Part shown: positions 1-12,000 of the stretch, piece by piece | Layout of the letters: each line of letters opens with the position of its first letter | How positions within the stretch are numbered: the stretch's first letter is position 1 | DNA from: Branchiostoma floridae | Lineage: Eukaryota > Chordata > Leptocardii > Amphioxiformes > Branchiostomatidae | Assembly: GCF_000003815.2 (NCBI RefSeq) | Contig: NC_049981.1 | Coordinates: forward strand, 27,616,945-27,680,944 | Direction: 5' to 3' | DNA length: 64,000 bases | Notes under the pieces: model-generated | The model's database searches: none | The model's input: only the letters and a program-made list of their open reading frames with translations | What the model was told of the DNA's origin: nothing | Translations under genes and position numbers: made by a program

Positions 1-334
1 TCAATCACATCTTCGGGGACATAAACCGTGGGTATGCGTTGCCCAAATATGTTATATTTGCTATATCCTGCAGGACGTAAACATGCTGTTTCGATATAGG
101 AAGCAAAAAGCAAAATGATATTTCGAAACCTGTTTTTGATCATAAAGAAATGTACTTGAGGACAAAGAGCAGCGGGGGTCTGTAGCGAAAAATAAGTACA
201 GAGTGTCATCGATTTTGATTTCCACCCCCATTACATAAAAAATACAGAAAGCATGCTGATCAAATTGACATCTAGTCCAAAATTTTCTTAGATATACTTC
301 TATTGAATTGTTTTTGCCAGTTTATTCTAGTGAC

Positions 335-395
335 GCTGAAGAAGAGTCACGGATGTCACTCGAAACGTCCAAATCGGAAGTAAATCTCCGTTTTA
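335..395 (+). repeat. Dispersed repeat fragment with hammerhead-like core
   Basis: CTGAAGA, then a GAGT...ACTC hairpin, then GAAAC occurs at about 345-366. This is the order of the conserved core of hammerhead ribozymes (CUGANGA, stem II, GAAA). Such motifs are known in Penelope-like and other retroelement repeats. A proper stem III and matching stem I are not convincing here, so this is a repeat fragment with a possible degenerate ribozyme. Confidence 0.3.
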
Positions 396-462
396 TCCAG
401 TTGTAGAGATTGAATTGTATTTGAACAAATTTCTTAGATTTTAAGTTTTTTTGTTTTCTCAG

Positions 463-614
463 TCCGAGATATATTGCAGTCGCCTCCGGTTGCTAACAAG
501 AAAATCAGATCCAGACTGTATGACCAGCTCATCCATTACTTGATTTCTCCGTCTGTGACCTCGGCACTTGATCAGTCTATCGTCTCGCATTTCGAATTCG
601 CGTCAACAAGTTAA
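463..614 (+). CDS. Terminal coding exon of an unidentified gene entering from the left
   Basis: A long T-rich tract ending in TTTTCTCAG (AG at 461-462) is a strong splice acceptor. The next 152 bases are open in one phase (two leading bases, then 49 codons) and stop at TAA 612-614. The peptide starts RDILQSPP, continues through KKIRSRLYDQLIHYLI and ends HFEFASTS. It has the mixed amphipathic composition of a real protein C-terminus. A canonical AATAAA lies 43 bases after the stop (657-662), as expected for a last exon. I found no earlier exon between 1 and 450, so the rest of the gene lies left of the window or beyond a long intron. I do not recognise the family, so no function is proposed. 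Acceptor, open frame and poly(A) signal together make a true exon likely. Confidence 0.6.
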
Positions 615-656
615 TTTGGTGCAGATCACCAATTTGGAAGGATAAACCGGTAGTCA

Positions 657-662
657 AATAAA
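657..662 (+). terminator. Poly(A) signal of the left-edge gene
   Basis: AATAAA sits 43 bases downstream of the stop codon of the exon at 463-614, inside AAATAAAAGGG. Cleavage would fall at about 675-690. Confidence 0.5.
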
Positions 663-1351
663 AGGGCCCGGGGACTTTGCGTGGGCTTCACAAGTCGGAG
701 GGCAACAAATATACAAACAGATCAACTATCCTGGTGTGAAGAGAAGAGAAGATTTTCATTTGAACCGAAGATGACATACAGTCTGTATCGGACAAAGTGG
801 ACAAATCGAATTTAAACTAGCTATGATCTTAAATTAACATAGCCGAAAACTTAACTGTTGTAACTAATGTAAGGGTAGAAAATTTTTAAGAACGTCCTTT
901 CCATTGTAAGTATTTTACAAGACCAATACAAGATGAGTATAAGGAGCATGACAAAATTTTCCTGGGCATTTTTGCTGATCTCATTTTATAGCTAGGCAAC
1001 CGTGGAATTTCTGTTAAGAATTTTGTTAAACGTAGAGATGCTTTTACACTCGACTTCACCAGTGATAACATACTATCCCCGTGCTGCTCAATGTCCCAAA
1101 TTCCGTATACACGCGTACGTTTTGATACATTCGTAAGACGCAACATCTATCATATACTATACACTTGCCTTACACCCCTGTGGTAGGACTCACCCCAGTT
1201 CAGTCACAGCTAGCAGTTTGCACGTTTCTTTGGTCCGACGGTTGTTTTCTCAAACCTGGCTACTTATCATTGGGTCCTGTACCGACTTATTAGGGGAGGA
1301 TCGTTACAGATATGACGGAGGATGAGGTGATAGACGTCATTTACATAGACT

Positions 1352-1373
1352 CTCGAATCGAATCGAATCGAAT
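1352..1373. repeat. CGAAT microsatellite
   Basis: Four consecutive CGAAT units followed by TAAAAG. It may be the terminal repeat tail of a LINE, but no LINE body is visible beside it. Confidence 0.6.
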
Positions 1374-1968
1374 TAAAAGAAGACGTCAAACTTCAGATTT
1401 GATTACATTTAGCTAAGAAACACACTTGCCAGCATTATCTTTGCTTTTATGTCTGGGAGAAAAGAAATGAATGCAGTGATCCTGTTGGCAAACTACAAAC
1501 ATGTACTAGTACTTGTATACCTAAGATAGATGTAGCTTGCAACCAGAACCGACGTAGCTCCACAGCAGAGGGCATGATAGAAATAAGGATCGCATTAGCG
1601 ACGTCGCCTTAAAGTTGGCGTCTTAGATCTTTCCGTGTGCGACGTAGGCATGGGTCCTGGTACATTTACATCGCAAATAAAGACCAAATCGTCTACTTCC
1701 CACCATGACCAAATGAGGGGTTGGCTTGTGCGTGACGGACACAGTCACTTAGATGTAGTACGGGACGCTTTCGCTAGGAGCACACATGCGTGTTTGGGGT
1801 TTACAAGGTTCAGATTTTCCTGTTAGATAACAGTGTTGGAAGTCAAAAACCTACAATAGAACACCGATATAATATCCTTGAGAACACATGATTTCTTCTT
1901 TTTGTTTAATAAAAAAAGACCATTTAATAGTGTATAATAATAGTGGCAGTGACGATACATCTTTTACA

Positions 1969-1986
1969 CCCCCCCCCCCCCCCCCC
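1969..1986. repeat. Poly-C run
   Basis: An uninterrupted run of 18 C bases. Length errors are likely in assembled data. Confidence 0.9.
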
Positions 1987-2309
1987 AGGAATCTACTAAA
2001 ATCGTTTAGCGAATCCGGAGTATTAAGTCATCAACACACCATGTCACGATCAACTGGAAGGCAACACTTTTTCATTCCTGAAGCTTTTGTATGTCCCTTC
2101 CGGCCTTTTGTCTTTTTTTTTTTGTATTTACTTGCTAAATAAACGCTTCAAGTCAAGTCAATTGTCCTGCATCTCTTTGTTTTAAGACACGTCTGATCAC
2201 AGGAACATTTTTCTTGATGTTCATATCCCTACTTAACTCTCACTTTCTATCTGTTATTATTCTGAAAGGAACATGATATGTGCTGTTGTCCCGGTTAATC
2301 AAAACATTT

Positions 2310-2390
2310 CCCGCGGTTTCGTGACGTCTGGGATTTAAACTATGACGTAGTGGTATAATCAACCAATGAGAGGCCGAGTAGTTACTAATT
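2310..2390 (+). promoter_or_regulatory. Candidate promoter (CRE-like sites, CCAAT box)
   Basis: GTGACGTCTGG and TATGACGTAG (two CRE-like TGACGT cores) and AACCAATGAG (CCAAT box at about 2371-2377) lie within 70 bases upstream of the candidate first exon at 2392. The combination suggests a proximal promoter, but there is no transcript evidence. Confidence 0.35.
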
Positions 2391-2391
2391 T

Positions 2392-2479
2392 ATGCGACCC
2401 AACAAGACGACGCAAAAGGGTGTACTGATCAAAAATTTTGTGGCGGTCCGAGAGCTGTTACACCTCGAAAACCGGCCAG
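2392..2479 (+). CDS. Candidate first coding exon, possibly an upstream NCOA4 exon
   Basis: ATG at 2392 opens a frame of 29 codons plus one base that runs into a near-consensus donor, CCAG|GTAAGG (GT at 2480-2481). The peptide begins MRPNKTTQKGVLIKNF and ends LHLENRP. The leftover base puts it in phase with the acceptor at 6065-6066 of NCOA4 exon 2, whose upstream codons (SVAGT before the Met at 6084) are also open. It could therefore be an alternative NCOA4 start, but phase agreement alone has a one-in-three chance. I do not recognise the peptide. It could also belong to an unrelated gene whose later exons I could not find between 2.5 and 5.9 kb. Confidence 0.35.
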
Positions 2480-2489
2480 GTAAGGCACC

Positions 2490-5400
2490 AATTGTTATGT
2501 GAACACCACTTTGCGATATTCCATGGCACGATAAGCCTGTAGTGTACCTATATCTTGAAGATATGGAGGGGTAGGGGCGCCTGACAGACACAGCTGCCTG
2601 GTAGGTTTTCTGTCCCCACCGCGAACACTTCCTCAAGGTTACGCTTGGTTTATTCGGAAATGCGTGATGATTTCCCATGGATGAAACCTTGAACAATGCA
2701 CCATTAAAAGGGGTTAGCAATAGAGAATTCGTTTATGTTCGGAACTGTGAGAATTTTGAAGATAAATAATTCGACTGAACGTTGTTTGATTACGCGAAAA
2801 ATTTGCCCCTTGCTACGTGCAGCGACCTACCGGCAAAATGGCGGACTTTGGAGTTTCGTTTTTCTTTTCTTCGTACTGCAAAACGGCAAAATGTTGTATT
2901 TATTTCGTGATTCGTACATTGTCGACAATTTGGATTGTTCATTTGATGACAGACTGCAAGTAGATTGTACTTCAGGAGCGATGGTTTAAGTACAATCGCT
3001 CTTACTTCCACCCTGTTTGGCTATTCTTCGAACAGTCCCTCGTCTGGCCACATATTAGCTGGGTCACGCTGACCGCTTGCTGACCCAGGCCACTCGTGAC
3101 CACAGTTAAATTAGGGTTTATACTAGTTGGTTTCTAGTAGCGATTCTGTATCCTTCACAGGCCATTCATAAAGGAAACCTACTTTGAAAAATCCAAAAAA
3201 ACTATGCAGGTTTTAATACCATTGTTTATTTTGCCAGCTTTTGATAATGAACAGGGTAACTTATGACTTTTCATTATACTACATGTAGTATAAATATAAG
3301 GGCCGATTCACACCAGCCACGCTTTAACCAGCGTGTGACGGCTAACCGTCGCTGGTCTGAAGAGGAAATAAGGGTCGTATGACTGTATTTTGACGAACCG
3401 ACGTGCGCCCTCCTCGGACCTGGTCCTGGGTCGGTTCAGCAGGGGTTCTTTGTTCTTGTGTCTAAAGACAAACCATCACCAGTGATGGTAATAGGAGGTT
3501 GTTGATCATATGCTGCTGACAAGCAATGGAAACATATTTTTCCTCATTCTAAGCCTTTGAGACATTGAAAGTCGTTGAATGTTCCAATTGAAATGGCCTG
3601 CCACCAGTGGCAGCTTCTTTGATCTCCTATGACCCTATCAACGTGTCCGGCTTGCACTACCATGCTCTAGCACAGTGAGGACAGAAGCTGAGTTCAAGCC
3701 CGTCTGCCCTGTACATGTGACTCATCCTCTTTGTTGCATCTCGTACAAAGGAAAATGCAGGTAGTAAACATTAAAAACATAAACAGTATTCAGGTTATGA
3801 ACTGTGAAAATATGCACCATTTTGATTCACACGCAATACTAGTATCCTGCTCCACGGTTCTGCCTACGTGTCTAGAGACAACTGTCACTGTAGCGAAGTG
3901 TTGCATGATGGTATACTGTTTCCGATGTATTTTGCAGATTGGCCCGGGCGATAGCCTGTGTTTACACAATCTCTTGCTGGCTACGGTTAAAGTAGCTATA
4001 GGGTCGGCCGCTAGGAGCGCAATTTTAGTCAGGCTAGCCCGGTCGAGATTTCTCGAAAGAGACAGAAATAGTTTTTATGTTTTTACAACTTCGATTTATG
4101 TAACTTTGAGTTTTTCCTGAGATTCATAAATCAGGCAGTCCAACCTGAACATATGCCTAGACAAAAGGAATGAGATTTGTGTATCACTTGTCCAGAGCAG
4201 GCTATGATGACACTACACACTGTGTCTTTATAGCACAAAGAACTTGTCTCATTTAAGTCACCTAGTGTTGTTAATATAAGATCTGCTCTACTTTTTTGTG
4301 TATATAAAACAGACCTGTTGGTAGTTGTGCTATTTCAAATCACACCATTTTTTGTACATTATGTAAAACACCGACTTGGAAACCATCTAATGATTTATAT
4401 GCCATGTTGTGAGCCAATCCTCTTTAGGCTAGCCACCTGTCCAATATGGTCACATTTGTCCAGTCCCCCAGGCCTTGTGCAGGTTTGACTGTAGATACAC
4501 TGTCTTATGACCAGTGTCAGTTTGTTTTGGATTGTGAACTGTACATAGACATGTGCATATATTTGCATGTGCCCCTCCCTATCAGGGTTGGGTCATTGAC
4601 CTTTCACACAACAGCAAAATATCTAACATAACATAACAGTGCCACATTGCAGCTAAAATTGGCTTTATTTCAAGTAAATACATTTTCCAACATCATATAC
4701 ATATAATTGCATTCATAAATGCATATTCAATTTAGGCCAGCGGGGATGAAATTGAGCAATTCAGTAAAACTTCCAAAATAATAACATTGTGTCATACATG
4801 TGGGACAGTCTCAAAGTGCAAACTGCTTTGTACTTTTTGGTGTTTACAGTGCATAGTTCATTTAAGAAAGCTTATGCTGCAAAAAGCAGTGTGAGGAAAG
4901 GTCAAGCCATTGTTTTTCAAGTTACACATGAACATACTGTTTGGAGAAGCCGACCTTGTATATATATATATAGAAGCAGTAAAGGTGAAGGTATTTAACT
5001 ACCCTGGAAACAAAACTTATACTTATACTAGTTATAGCCAGGGTTAGCAGAGATTTTGTCTACGGGAGGACCTTTGATATTAAGCACTCTGGGAATTTGT
5101 GATGCAGACAAATCCGTAGAGTGCTTATCTATGGTCCACTGGAAGACCTGCCTTGGTTGCCAAACAAAATACCTGCTGGCCCTGGCTATAGGTCTGGTTT
5201 CCAAGATAGTTGAATACCTTCACAATTCTTTCTGGACTGTTATTCAGTACCACGGTACATTGTTTGGAACATCATACAGACTCCATTTTCCCATATCCTT
5301 CAACTCTCTTCCCCACAATATCATACAACAACAAAGATTTAGTGTAGGTTTACCTATACAATTTGTATGTCTGAGTAAATTCTGACCCAGACTGAAGAGT

Positions 5401-5490
5401 CAATGTTGAAACGACTTATGGCATGTTTGATAGTTGCACCACCTGTAATGTCATGTGACACCGTTCCCATGCTCCAAATTTTTGCCCCAT
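2490..5490. other. Spacer or intron, no supported exons
   Basis: Open frames here (for example 3731-4120) show no protein-family signature and no splice sites that fit neighbouring exons. ATG 2838 lies in AAAATGGCGGAC, a YY1-like site, but its frame is short and unrecognised. The rest is AT-rich single-copy-looking DNA. Confidence 0.4.
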
Positions 5491-5494
5491 TTCA

Positions 5495-5668
5495 TCATCC
5501 ACGTGTACCGTCCTTGTACATGTACACGTGATCGAGGGACCACAGTCTCATCCATTGGTTGTTCTTATCCTAGCGGTCACATTGTCACGTGAGCAGTCCA
5601 TAGTATATAGGACAGGTAAACTATAGGTCAGTTTGCAGTGTTTGCCTGGACCAGCAGTGCACACACAC
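5495..5668 (+). promoter_or_regulatory. NCOA4: Likely NCOA4 promoter and 5' UTR exon
   Basis: Three CACGTG E-boxes (5500-5505, 5525-5530, 5586-5591) cluster with an inverted CCAAT box (CCATTGGTT, about 5552-5560) and a TATA-like TAGTATATAGG (about 5600-5611). About 60 bases further, ACACAC|GTAAGA (GT at 5669-5670) is a good donor that could end a non-coding first exon spliced to 6067. The third E-box reads GTCACGTGAG, close to the CLEAR element bound by TFEB/MITF factors that drive lysosome and autophagy genes. That would fit an autophagy receptor. CACGTG also occurs elsewhere in this window, so specificity is modest. Confidence 0.4.
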
Positions 5669-6083
5669 GTAAGAATTCCATCTGACCATTTTCAGTACGA
5701 GTGCCCAGGTAGTACATGTATCATGATTGTTGCCCACTTGTGGAGTAGGTCTGAGACATTGTTTTAGTTCATTGTGGATTGTGGAATCTGAATGTTGATT
5801 TCATCATGATTTGTTGATAATGGGTTACACGCAGTATCTTGTATTCACAGTGAGGAAAATGTCTTTTTTGGTACATACCAAGCGTACAAGCCATACAGCT
5901 CATGAGAGTTTTTAACAAGAACTTACCACCTTTGAATCATCTCATGTCATGTACTTATCTACTACTTCCTCCTGCCTTCAAACTTATAGTTAGAATATTT
6001 TTATGACACAGTTGGAACTGCATTCTTTGGCTAGTGCTAAATCATTGTTGAATGTTGTTTGTACAGGGTCTGTAGCAGGGACA

Positions 6084-9000
6084 ATGGCAGCACAGCACTG
6101 GGAGTTACTGGGGAAGCTTCGCCGTCAGATCACCGATCTAGAAAATGCCATATCTCGTATCAACTCCGTCAAGAGGAACCTGCAAGCAAACTCTGCGGAG
6201 GTGGGTAGTCAGTTGGACATAAAAAGAGGGTGTATTGAACTATGGTCACAGTGATCAAAATCAACCATGATATAGTACACGTACTTCCCATGGACTGATA
6301 TTTCTGTAAGTTGAAGGATTCCTAACGAGATGCTTTGCTGTGGTGCAATTGTGTATGATTGTAAAATTGTATGTGGAATACTGTATGATTGAGAAATGTT
6401 ACTCATACACACCACTGTCAATTGAGACCTTTCCTTGCTGTCATGCATATTGAATATAAAGAATTTGATATTATTTCATTCAAGCAAACAAAAAGTGAAC
6501 CGTCCATACAATTATCTGTCTGTATCTGTATCGATATAGCCAGTATGACTGCCCTTCGGCATAACACACCAGCTTCGCTGGCACGGGAGGCAGCAGCAGC
6601 TGGTTTCTTTACACTGAACGGCTTGTCACACATAACCTTTGCTCATCTGACTGCAAATGTTGTTTGTAGCTATCTAATACGGATGTACCTACTGCACTTG
6701 AAAGCAACGAATTCCTCTCATATATATATAGTTCTAGGAAGCAACGAGAAACAAGTAAAAGTGTATAAAGTGAAACAGAAATTCACGTAAGATATTTGTT
6801 TGTGTGTGTCCCCCCAGGTGAAGTCGCAGGTGCATGCTGCTATCAGTCGTCAGCTGGAGGCCCTGCGCAGCCGCGAGGTGTGGCTGCTGAACCAGGTGGA
6901 GACTCTCCAGCATGCTAAGGAGGACATCTTACACGGGCAGCAGACACAGCTCAGTGAGGTAGGCAACTTCACATCTTACATGGGCAGCAGACACAGCTCA
7001 GTGAGGTAGGCAACTTCACATCTTACATGGGCAGCAGACACAGCTCAGTGAGGTAGGCAACTTCACATCTTACACGGGCAGCAGACACAGCTCAGTGAGG
7101 TAGGCAACTTCACAACTTACATGGGCAGCAGACACAGCTCAGTGAGGTAGGCAACTTCACATCTTACACGGGCAGCAGACACAGCTCAGTGAGGTAGGCA
7201 ACTTCACATCTTACACGGGCAGCAGACACAGCTCAGTGAGGCAGGCAACTTCACATCTTACATGGGCAGCAGACACAGCTCAGTGAGGTAGGCAACTTCA
7301 CATCTTACATGGGCAGCAGACACAGCTCAGTGAGGTAGGCAACTTCACATCTTACATGGGCAGCAGACACAGCTCAGTGAGGTAGGCAACTTCACATCTT
7401 ACAGTTACATGGGTAGCAGACACAGCTCAGTGAGGTAGGCAACTTCACATCTTACATGGGCAGCAGACACAGCTCAGTGAGTATAGGCAACTTCACATCT
7501 TACATGGGCAGCAGACACAGCTCAGTGAGGTAGGCAACTTCACATCTTACATGGGCAGCAGACACAGCTCAGTGAGGTAGGCAACTTCACATCTTACAGT
7601 TACATGGGTAGCAGACACAGCTCAGTGAGGTAGGCAACTTCACATCTTACATGGGCAGCAGACACAGCTCAGTGAGGTAGGCAACTTCAGCAGTCAAGGA
7701 ATAGTTAGTCACTCACAGGAAGAATAGCTGCAATGTTAAGTTGCATTTGTCAAAGTAATTGTGGATTGTGACAAACTCAGCTCGTGTACAAGTCTAAATA
7801 TAAGTCAAATAATCTACACCGCAGTAGGTGTAAAGGAGATTTATGGAGAATGGAATAAGAATGTATTCAGAATTTATTTTGATTTTTGGTTAAGGATTTT
7901 GCAGTAGTCATGATCATTGAATCAATAACAGCAAGCAAAAATCAACATGCACTTATATTTGTGTACCCAGAATAGGACTGGTGCATGCAGACTTCTGAAA
8001 TACACTGTACTGCACAGCTCCAATTTGACCTGCACTAACCTGCATACTACTTGTAGTTGTTAAAGTCTACGCAATCTCGACAGTAGCCTTTGCTATATCC
8101 TTTCAACATTCTGTGCCAGTCTGCATGTCTATATGCAGGTTTTATTTGGCAGCATGTATACTGAAATGAAACCAGAAAAAGACACTAATGACATGATCCT
8201 GTCTCCCTCCAGGCCCTTGGCGAGGCTCGTAACTGTGCCGACCATGTGGAGGGCTGTCTGCGTGGGGACCAGGAGGAGAACTGTGACTCCGCCTGCATCG
8301 AGAGAGTCCTCGCAGAGAATCTCAACAAGTAAAGGAGACATTTGTTTTACTATAATTGCAGCATTTTTACATTATCCTATATACAGAGCGTTGCCCTCAG
8401 GCCATGCAGTATACCCTAGGGAGAATATGCTAAACACAGCTAAGGTTTCCACTTTTGTGGATATGGCCTCTACCCAGCTGTCAGCCAATCAGAGAATCAA
8501 GTGTACCTAAGGAAAAAATTTAGGTACTTTCTTGATTGGCTAACAGCTGGTTAAAGGCCACATCCAACCACAAGAGTGGAAACCTCAGCTCTGTTAAGTA
8601 TATGTATGGGCTGCAGGGAGGCTCTGCATAAGAGAATGTATTTTTATTCAATGAAGACACAGTATATTTAATAATATCCATGAGATCTTGTTTAAGGTTT
8701 CTCTCTTTCCTTGAATAAGACTATCTGCAGCTCAATGTGCGATGCTTCCCTGTAGACTTTCATCCCTGAATGCTTATGAATAAGAGGGTCTAGAATGGAA
8801 GAACTGTACAACATGGAAACTAAGTTGCAACTGTCGATTCTAATATATAAGAATACAGTGCCTGTAAAGGAAAAAATAGAACTCGACATGTATTTATTTG
8901 CTGATAATCAGTGTACATGTTTCTGTTGCTATAAGTGTTATCTGCCCTCTTAGGCTAAAGGATTTGAACATGGAGCCAGAGGAGACCTCCTGCGTAGAAT

Positions 9001-12000
9001 TCTCTGCAGATACGAGCTCCCTGCGTGAGTCCATTCACCGCTTCGGGCGCGTGGACTGTAAGAACCCACGAGCCGAGGACCTGGTCTTCAGTACTGCTGG
9101 TAAGTCCTTTCCTACTGGTTTCCCTCCTGGCTGTGCCTTGCTGCCAAGTTTATGGTGAAAGGCCCCCATACATGTTCTTACTTGATGCATATTTATCAGC
9201 CTTGTTTTGTCACGTTTCATGTATTTTTTTTCCTTCATGCCATCTATCATTTCCATGTTTGTCATTGAGCTGAAAAGCTACACTTCCATATCTCGTGTTC
9301 TGCACATGTTAGTCATGATTTTTGAGTGGTAGATAGCACTTAGAAGGGAGAGTAAGGCGTGTTATTTTTTTGTCCCCGAGTTGTCTTATGTGATACATGA
9401 TGATAACCATTAGGCAGTATTCTTTCAGCTTAGCCAATCGCAAGTTGTTTACATTTTGGAACTACAAGATTTTTTCTGTAAATTGCAGGTTGCAACTGTG
9501 TTAAATTCTAGTGTGATTGCTTAGCAGTTCCCAGACAAAGGTGCAATAGTTTTTTACCTGAACAACAATGTTTGGCATTCTGTGGTGACTCTATCTGTCC
9601 CCTGCAGGCCTGAAGGCTGCCAGTCTGCCCTCCCTGTTTGAGGAGTACGGAGACCAGGAGCACCATGTGTTGTACAAGACTGTGGAGGACGCACGTCGGC
9701 AGCAGGGCCAGGAGGTGGTGCACCAGGTGGGCTTCTGGAGATAGCTAGAAAAAAAATTAGATTCCCCTAGTTACCTGTGGCATCAAATTCAGAAGAAGTT
9801 TATGACATTGTTTATCTATCAATCTTTAGGTGTTGTCCCATCAGTTTGTAGATGAGTGCCCCTTTTGTACAACCATTACAAAAATGTCAACATACAAAAA
9901 GAAACACTCCGCCAACATAGAATTAGCATACAAAATAAGAATGATAGCAAAGAAATGGCTTGACATGATGCAGTGCTTGTTTCCATTGACATTATCATTG
10001 GAATGTTTTCTACCAGCTGAATTGTAAGATAAGAAGATTATGTATATAACATGATTGATTGCTCTATACGAAATGTAAAACATCTTTGTTGTATGTTTGA
10101 AGGCGCCGCTCCCAGACCTTAGGAAGGAAGACTGGCTGGCCCGAGGACCAATCACAACACAGCCGCAGAGGAGCAGCGAGCAGGACGGCGCTTCTTTCCG
10201 CCCCAGGTTCGGCTCCCTGGGGAAAGTGAACATCTCCACTGCGCCCATGTGCATCCAGGATTGGCTGCTGCAGATCCGCCACGAGGACGGGAACGGGAGC
10301 CACGGCACGTCCATGGAGGAAGACGGAGATTTCGTCATGCTGGACGGGAAGATCTCGTGCTCCCAGTCTGCACCATCGGAGGCACAGGAGTCCATCGAGA
10401 TGATCGGCACTCCCGACATTCTGGAGCAGTCCGACTGGCTGGCGAGAGACGACAAGACTTCAGACAGGCCTTACACCGAGTTTCCTTACTTTGAGGAGAT
10501 CAAGGAGATGAAGGATTGGATCTTGAGGTACGAGGAAGGAGTCAAGTCTTCTAGCTGCTGCTGCGCTCCAGAGGCCTCCGATGGTGCCATGGAGATAGAG
10601 AACCTCGGCCAGCTGTCCTGCAAGAAGGGGTCCATCCACAAGTACTTCCGTGACGTCCCTTCTGCCAAGGAGGCTTGGCTGATGAAGCACGCTCCTCAGG
10701 ACGTCCAGTCCCTCTGCCGTGCCAACGAGGTGTGCCCGTCCTTCAGCGACTGTGTGTGCGACCTGAACTGCCAGCAGCAGGCTCCTAACGACACCGAGCA
10801 TCTCCACCAGTATTTCAAGCTTGCTTCCAGCAAGGTTACCGACTGGCTGATGAAACCCAAGAACCCGTCCCTCCAGAAGGAGTTGGATGAATCACCTATC
10901 TTCACCTACTTCCGCACTGTGATCTCCGACCCTGTCTATTGGCTTGCTGCAGGAGGGCAAAAGGCCGCCTCCGAGCCCCCAAAGCCGTCCCCATTTGACG
11001 GTGCCTTTGCTGCTATTACAGCCCAACCCTGTAGCTACTGGCTGGCCCACCGCGGAGAGTCGAAGATGACCAAGGAGTGCCCGTATCACATCATTTCGGA
11101 GGGATTCTCCCTGAAGGATGAAGGCACAAAGCACTGGCTGCTTCCTATGGAGGGCAAGGAAGAAGACTCAACTCTCAGCCCACTCATCGCCTGTGTTGTT
11201 GATGGCTTCAAGCAGATCGAATCTCAGCCACAGAGTGTTTGGCTGGCAAAGGAATGTCCAGCTAGTCAGGTTCAACCACCCAACAAACCACAGGTCCAGG
11301 CAGGAGAGGGAGATGCAGTACAGTTTGTCTTAGATGGTTTGCAGCAGCTGCTCATTCAGCCAAAAGAGGCCTGGCTGTCACGCCCAGCTAAAGAGGAAGG
11401 CAGCACCCATGGAAGTGCAATCAGCAACAAGGGATGGCTGCACAGGGGAAGGGAAGAACACCCGCATACAGAAACTGCAAGTATGGCAACAGAGAAAGAG
11501 CTCGGGTATGATCCTGAAAATGCAGCAGTCCAGATGGCACTGGGGGGCCTGGAGCAGTTTATGACCCTCGGCAAAGAGGCGTGGCTGGACAGAGGGGCGG
11601 CCAAACCAGCAGTAGAGAAAGACGAGACCATGACAACTGATGCAGACAACAGTACAGAAGAGGAACTCGGATATAACCCAAACAATCCAGCTGTGCAATC
11701 CGTCCTGGGAGGTCTCAAGCAGTTTGAGGCACTCGGGAAAGAGGCATGGCTGAGGAGGGCCACCCCTCCAACCGAGACCAAGAAAGCCAGCTGCTCCACC
11801 AAGGTGGAGAAGATCATGAAGGAGGTGGAAGAAAAGGTGCAAGACGACTACGACCCTGAAAATGAGATGGTGAAGGTCGTTCTGCAGGGGTTCGAACGTA
11901 TCCATGCCAAAAGGAAGGAGGAATGGTTGGACAGGGGCGACCGGGAGGCGACCAAGAAGAGCAAAGCAGGGCCATCAGACACGTCCTCTGGCAAGTCTCC

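Larger units (their letters stand above)
665..2300. other. Spacer without a supported gene
   Basis: No open frame here has splice sites or recognisable protein content. It holds a short CGAAT microsatellite (about 1352-1373), an 18-base C run (1969-1986) and a T-rich stretch followed by AATAAACGCTTCAAGTCAAG (about 2110-2156). That last piece looks like the 3' tail of a retroelement with a TCAAG-type terminal repeat. Confidence 0.5.

Noticed and set aside
2838-2960. ATG in AAAATGGCGGAC with a short frame (MADFGVSF...)
   Set aside because: The site is a YY1-like motif; the peptide is short, hydrophobic and unrecognised, with no donor or stop context supporting a gene.
3731-4120. 129-codon plus-strand open frame
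   Set aside because: Low-complexity, Cys-rich composition without family features, and no Kozak or splice context.
6953-7690. Regular 47-bp repeats resembling a CRISPR array or a multi-exon repeat domain
   Set aside because: There are no distinct spacers; units are head-to-tail copies of an exon-intron border, and reading through gives early stops.
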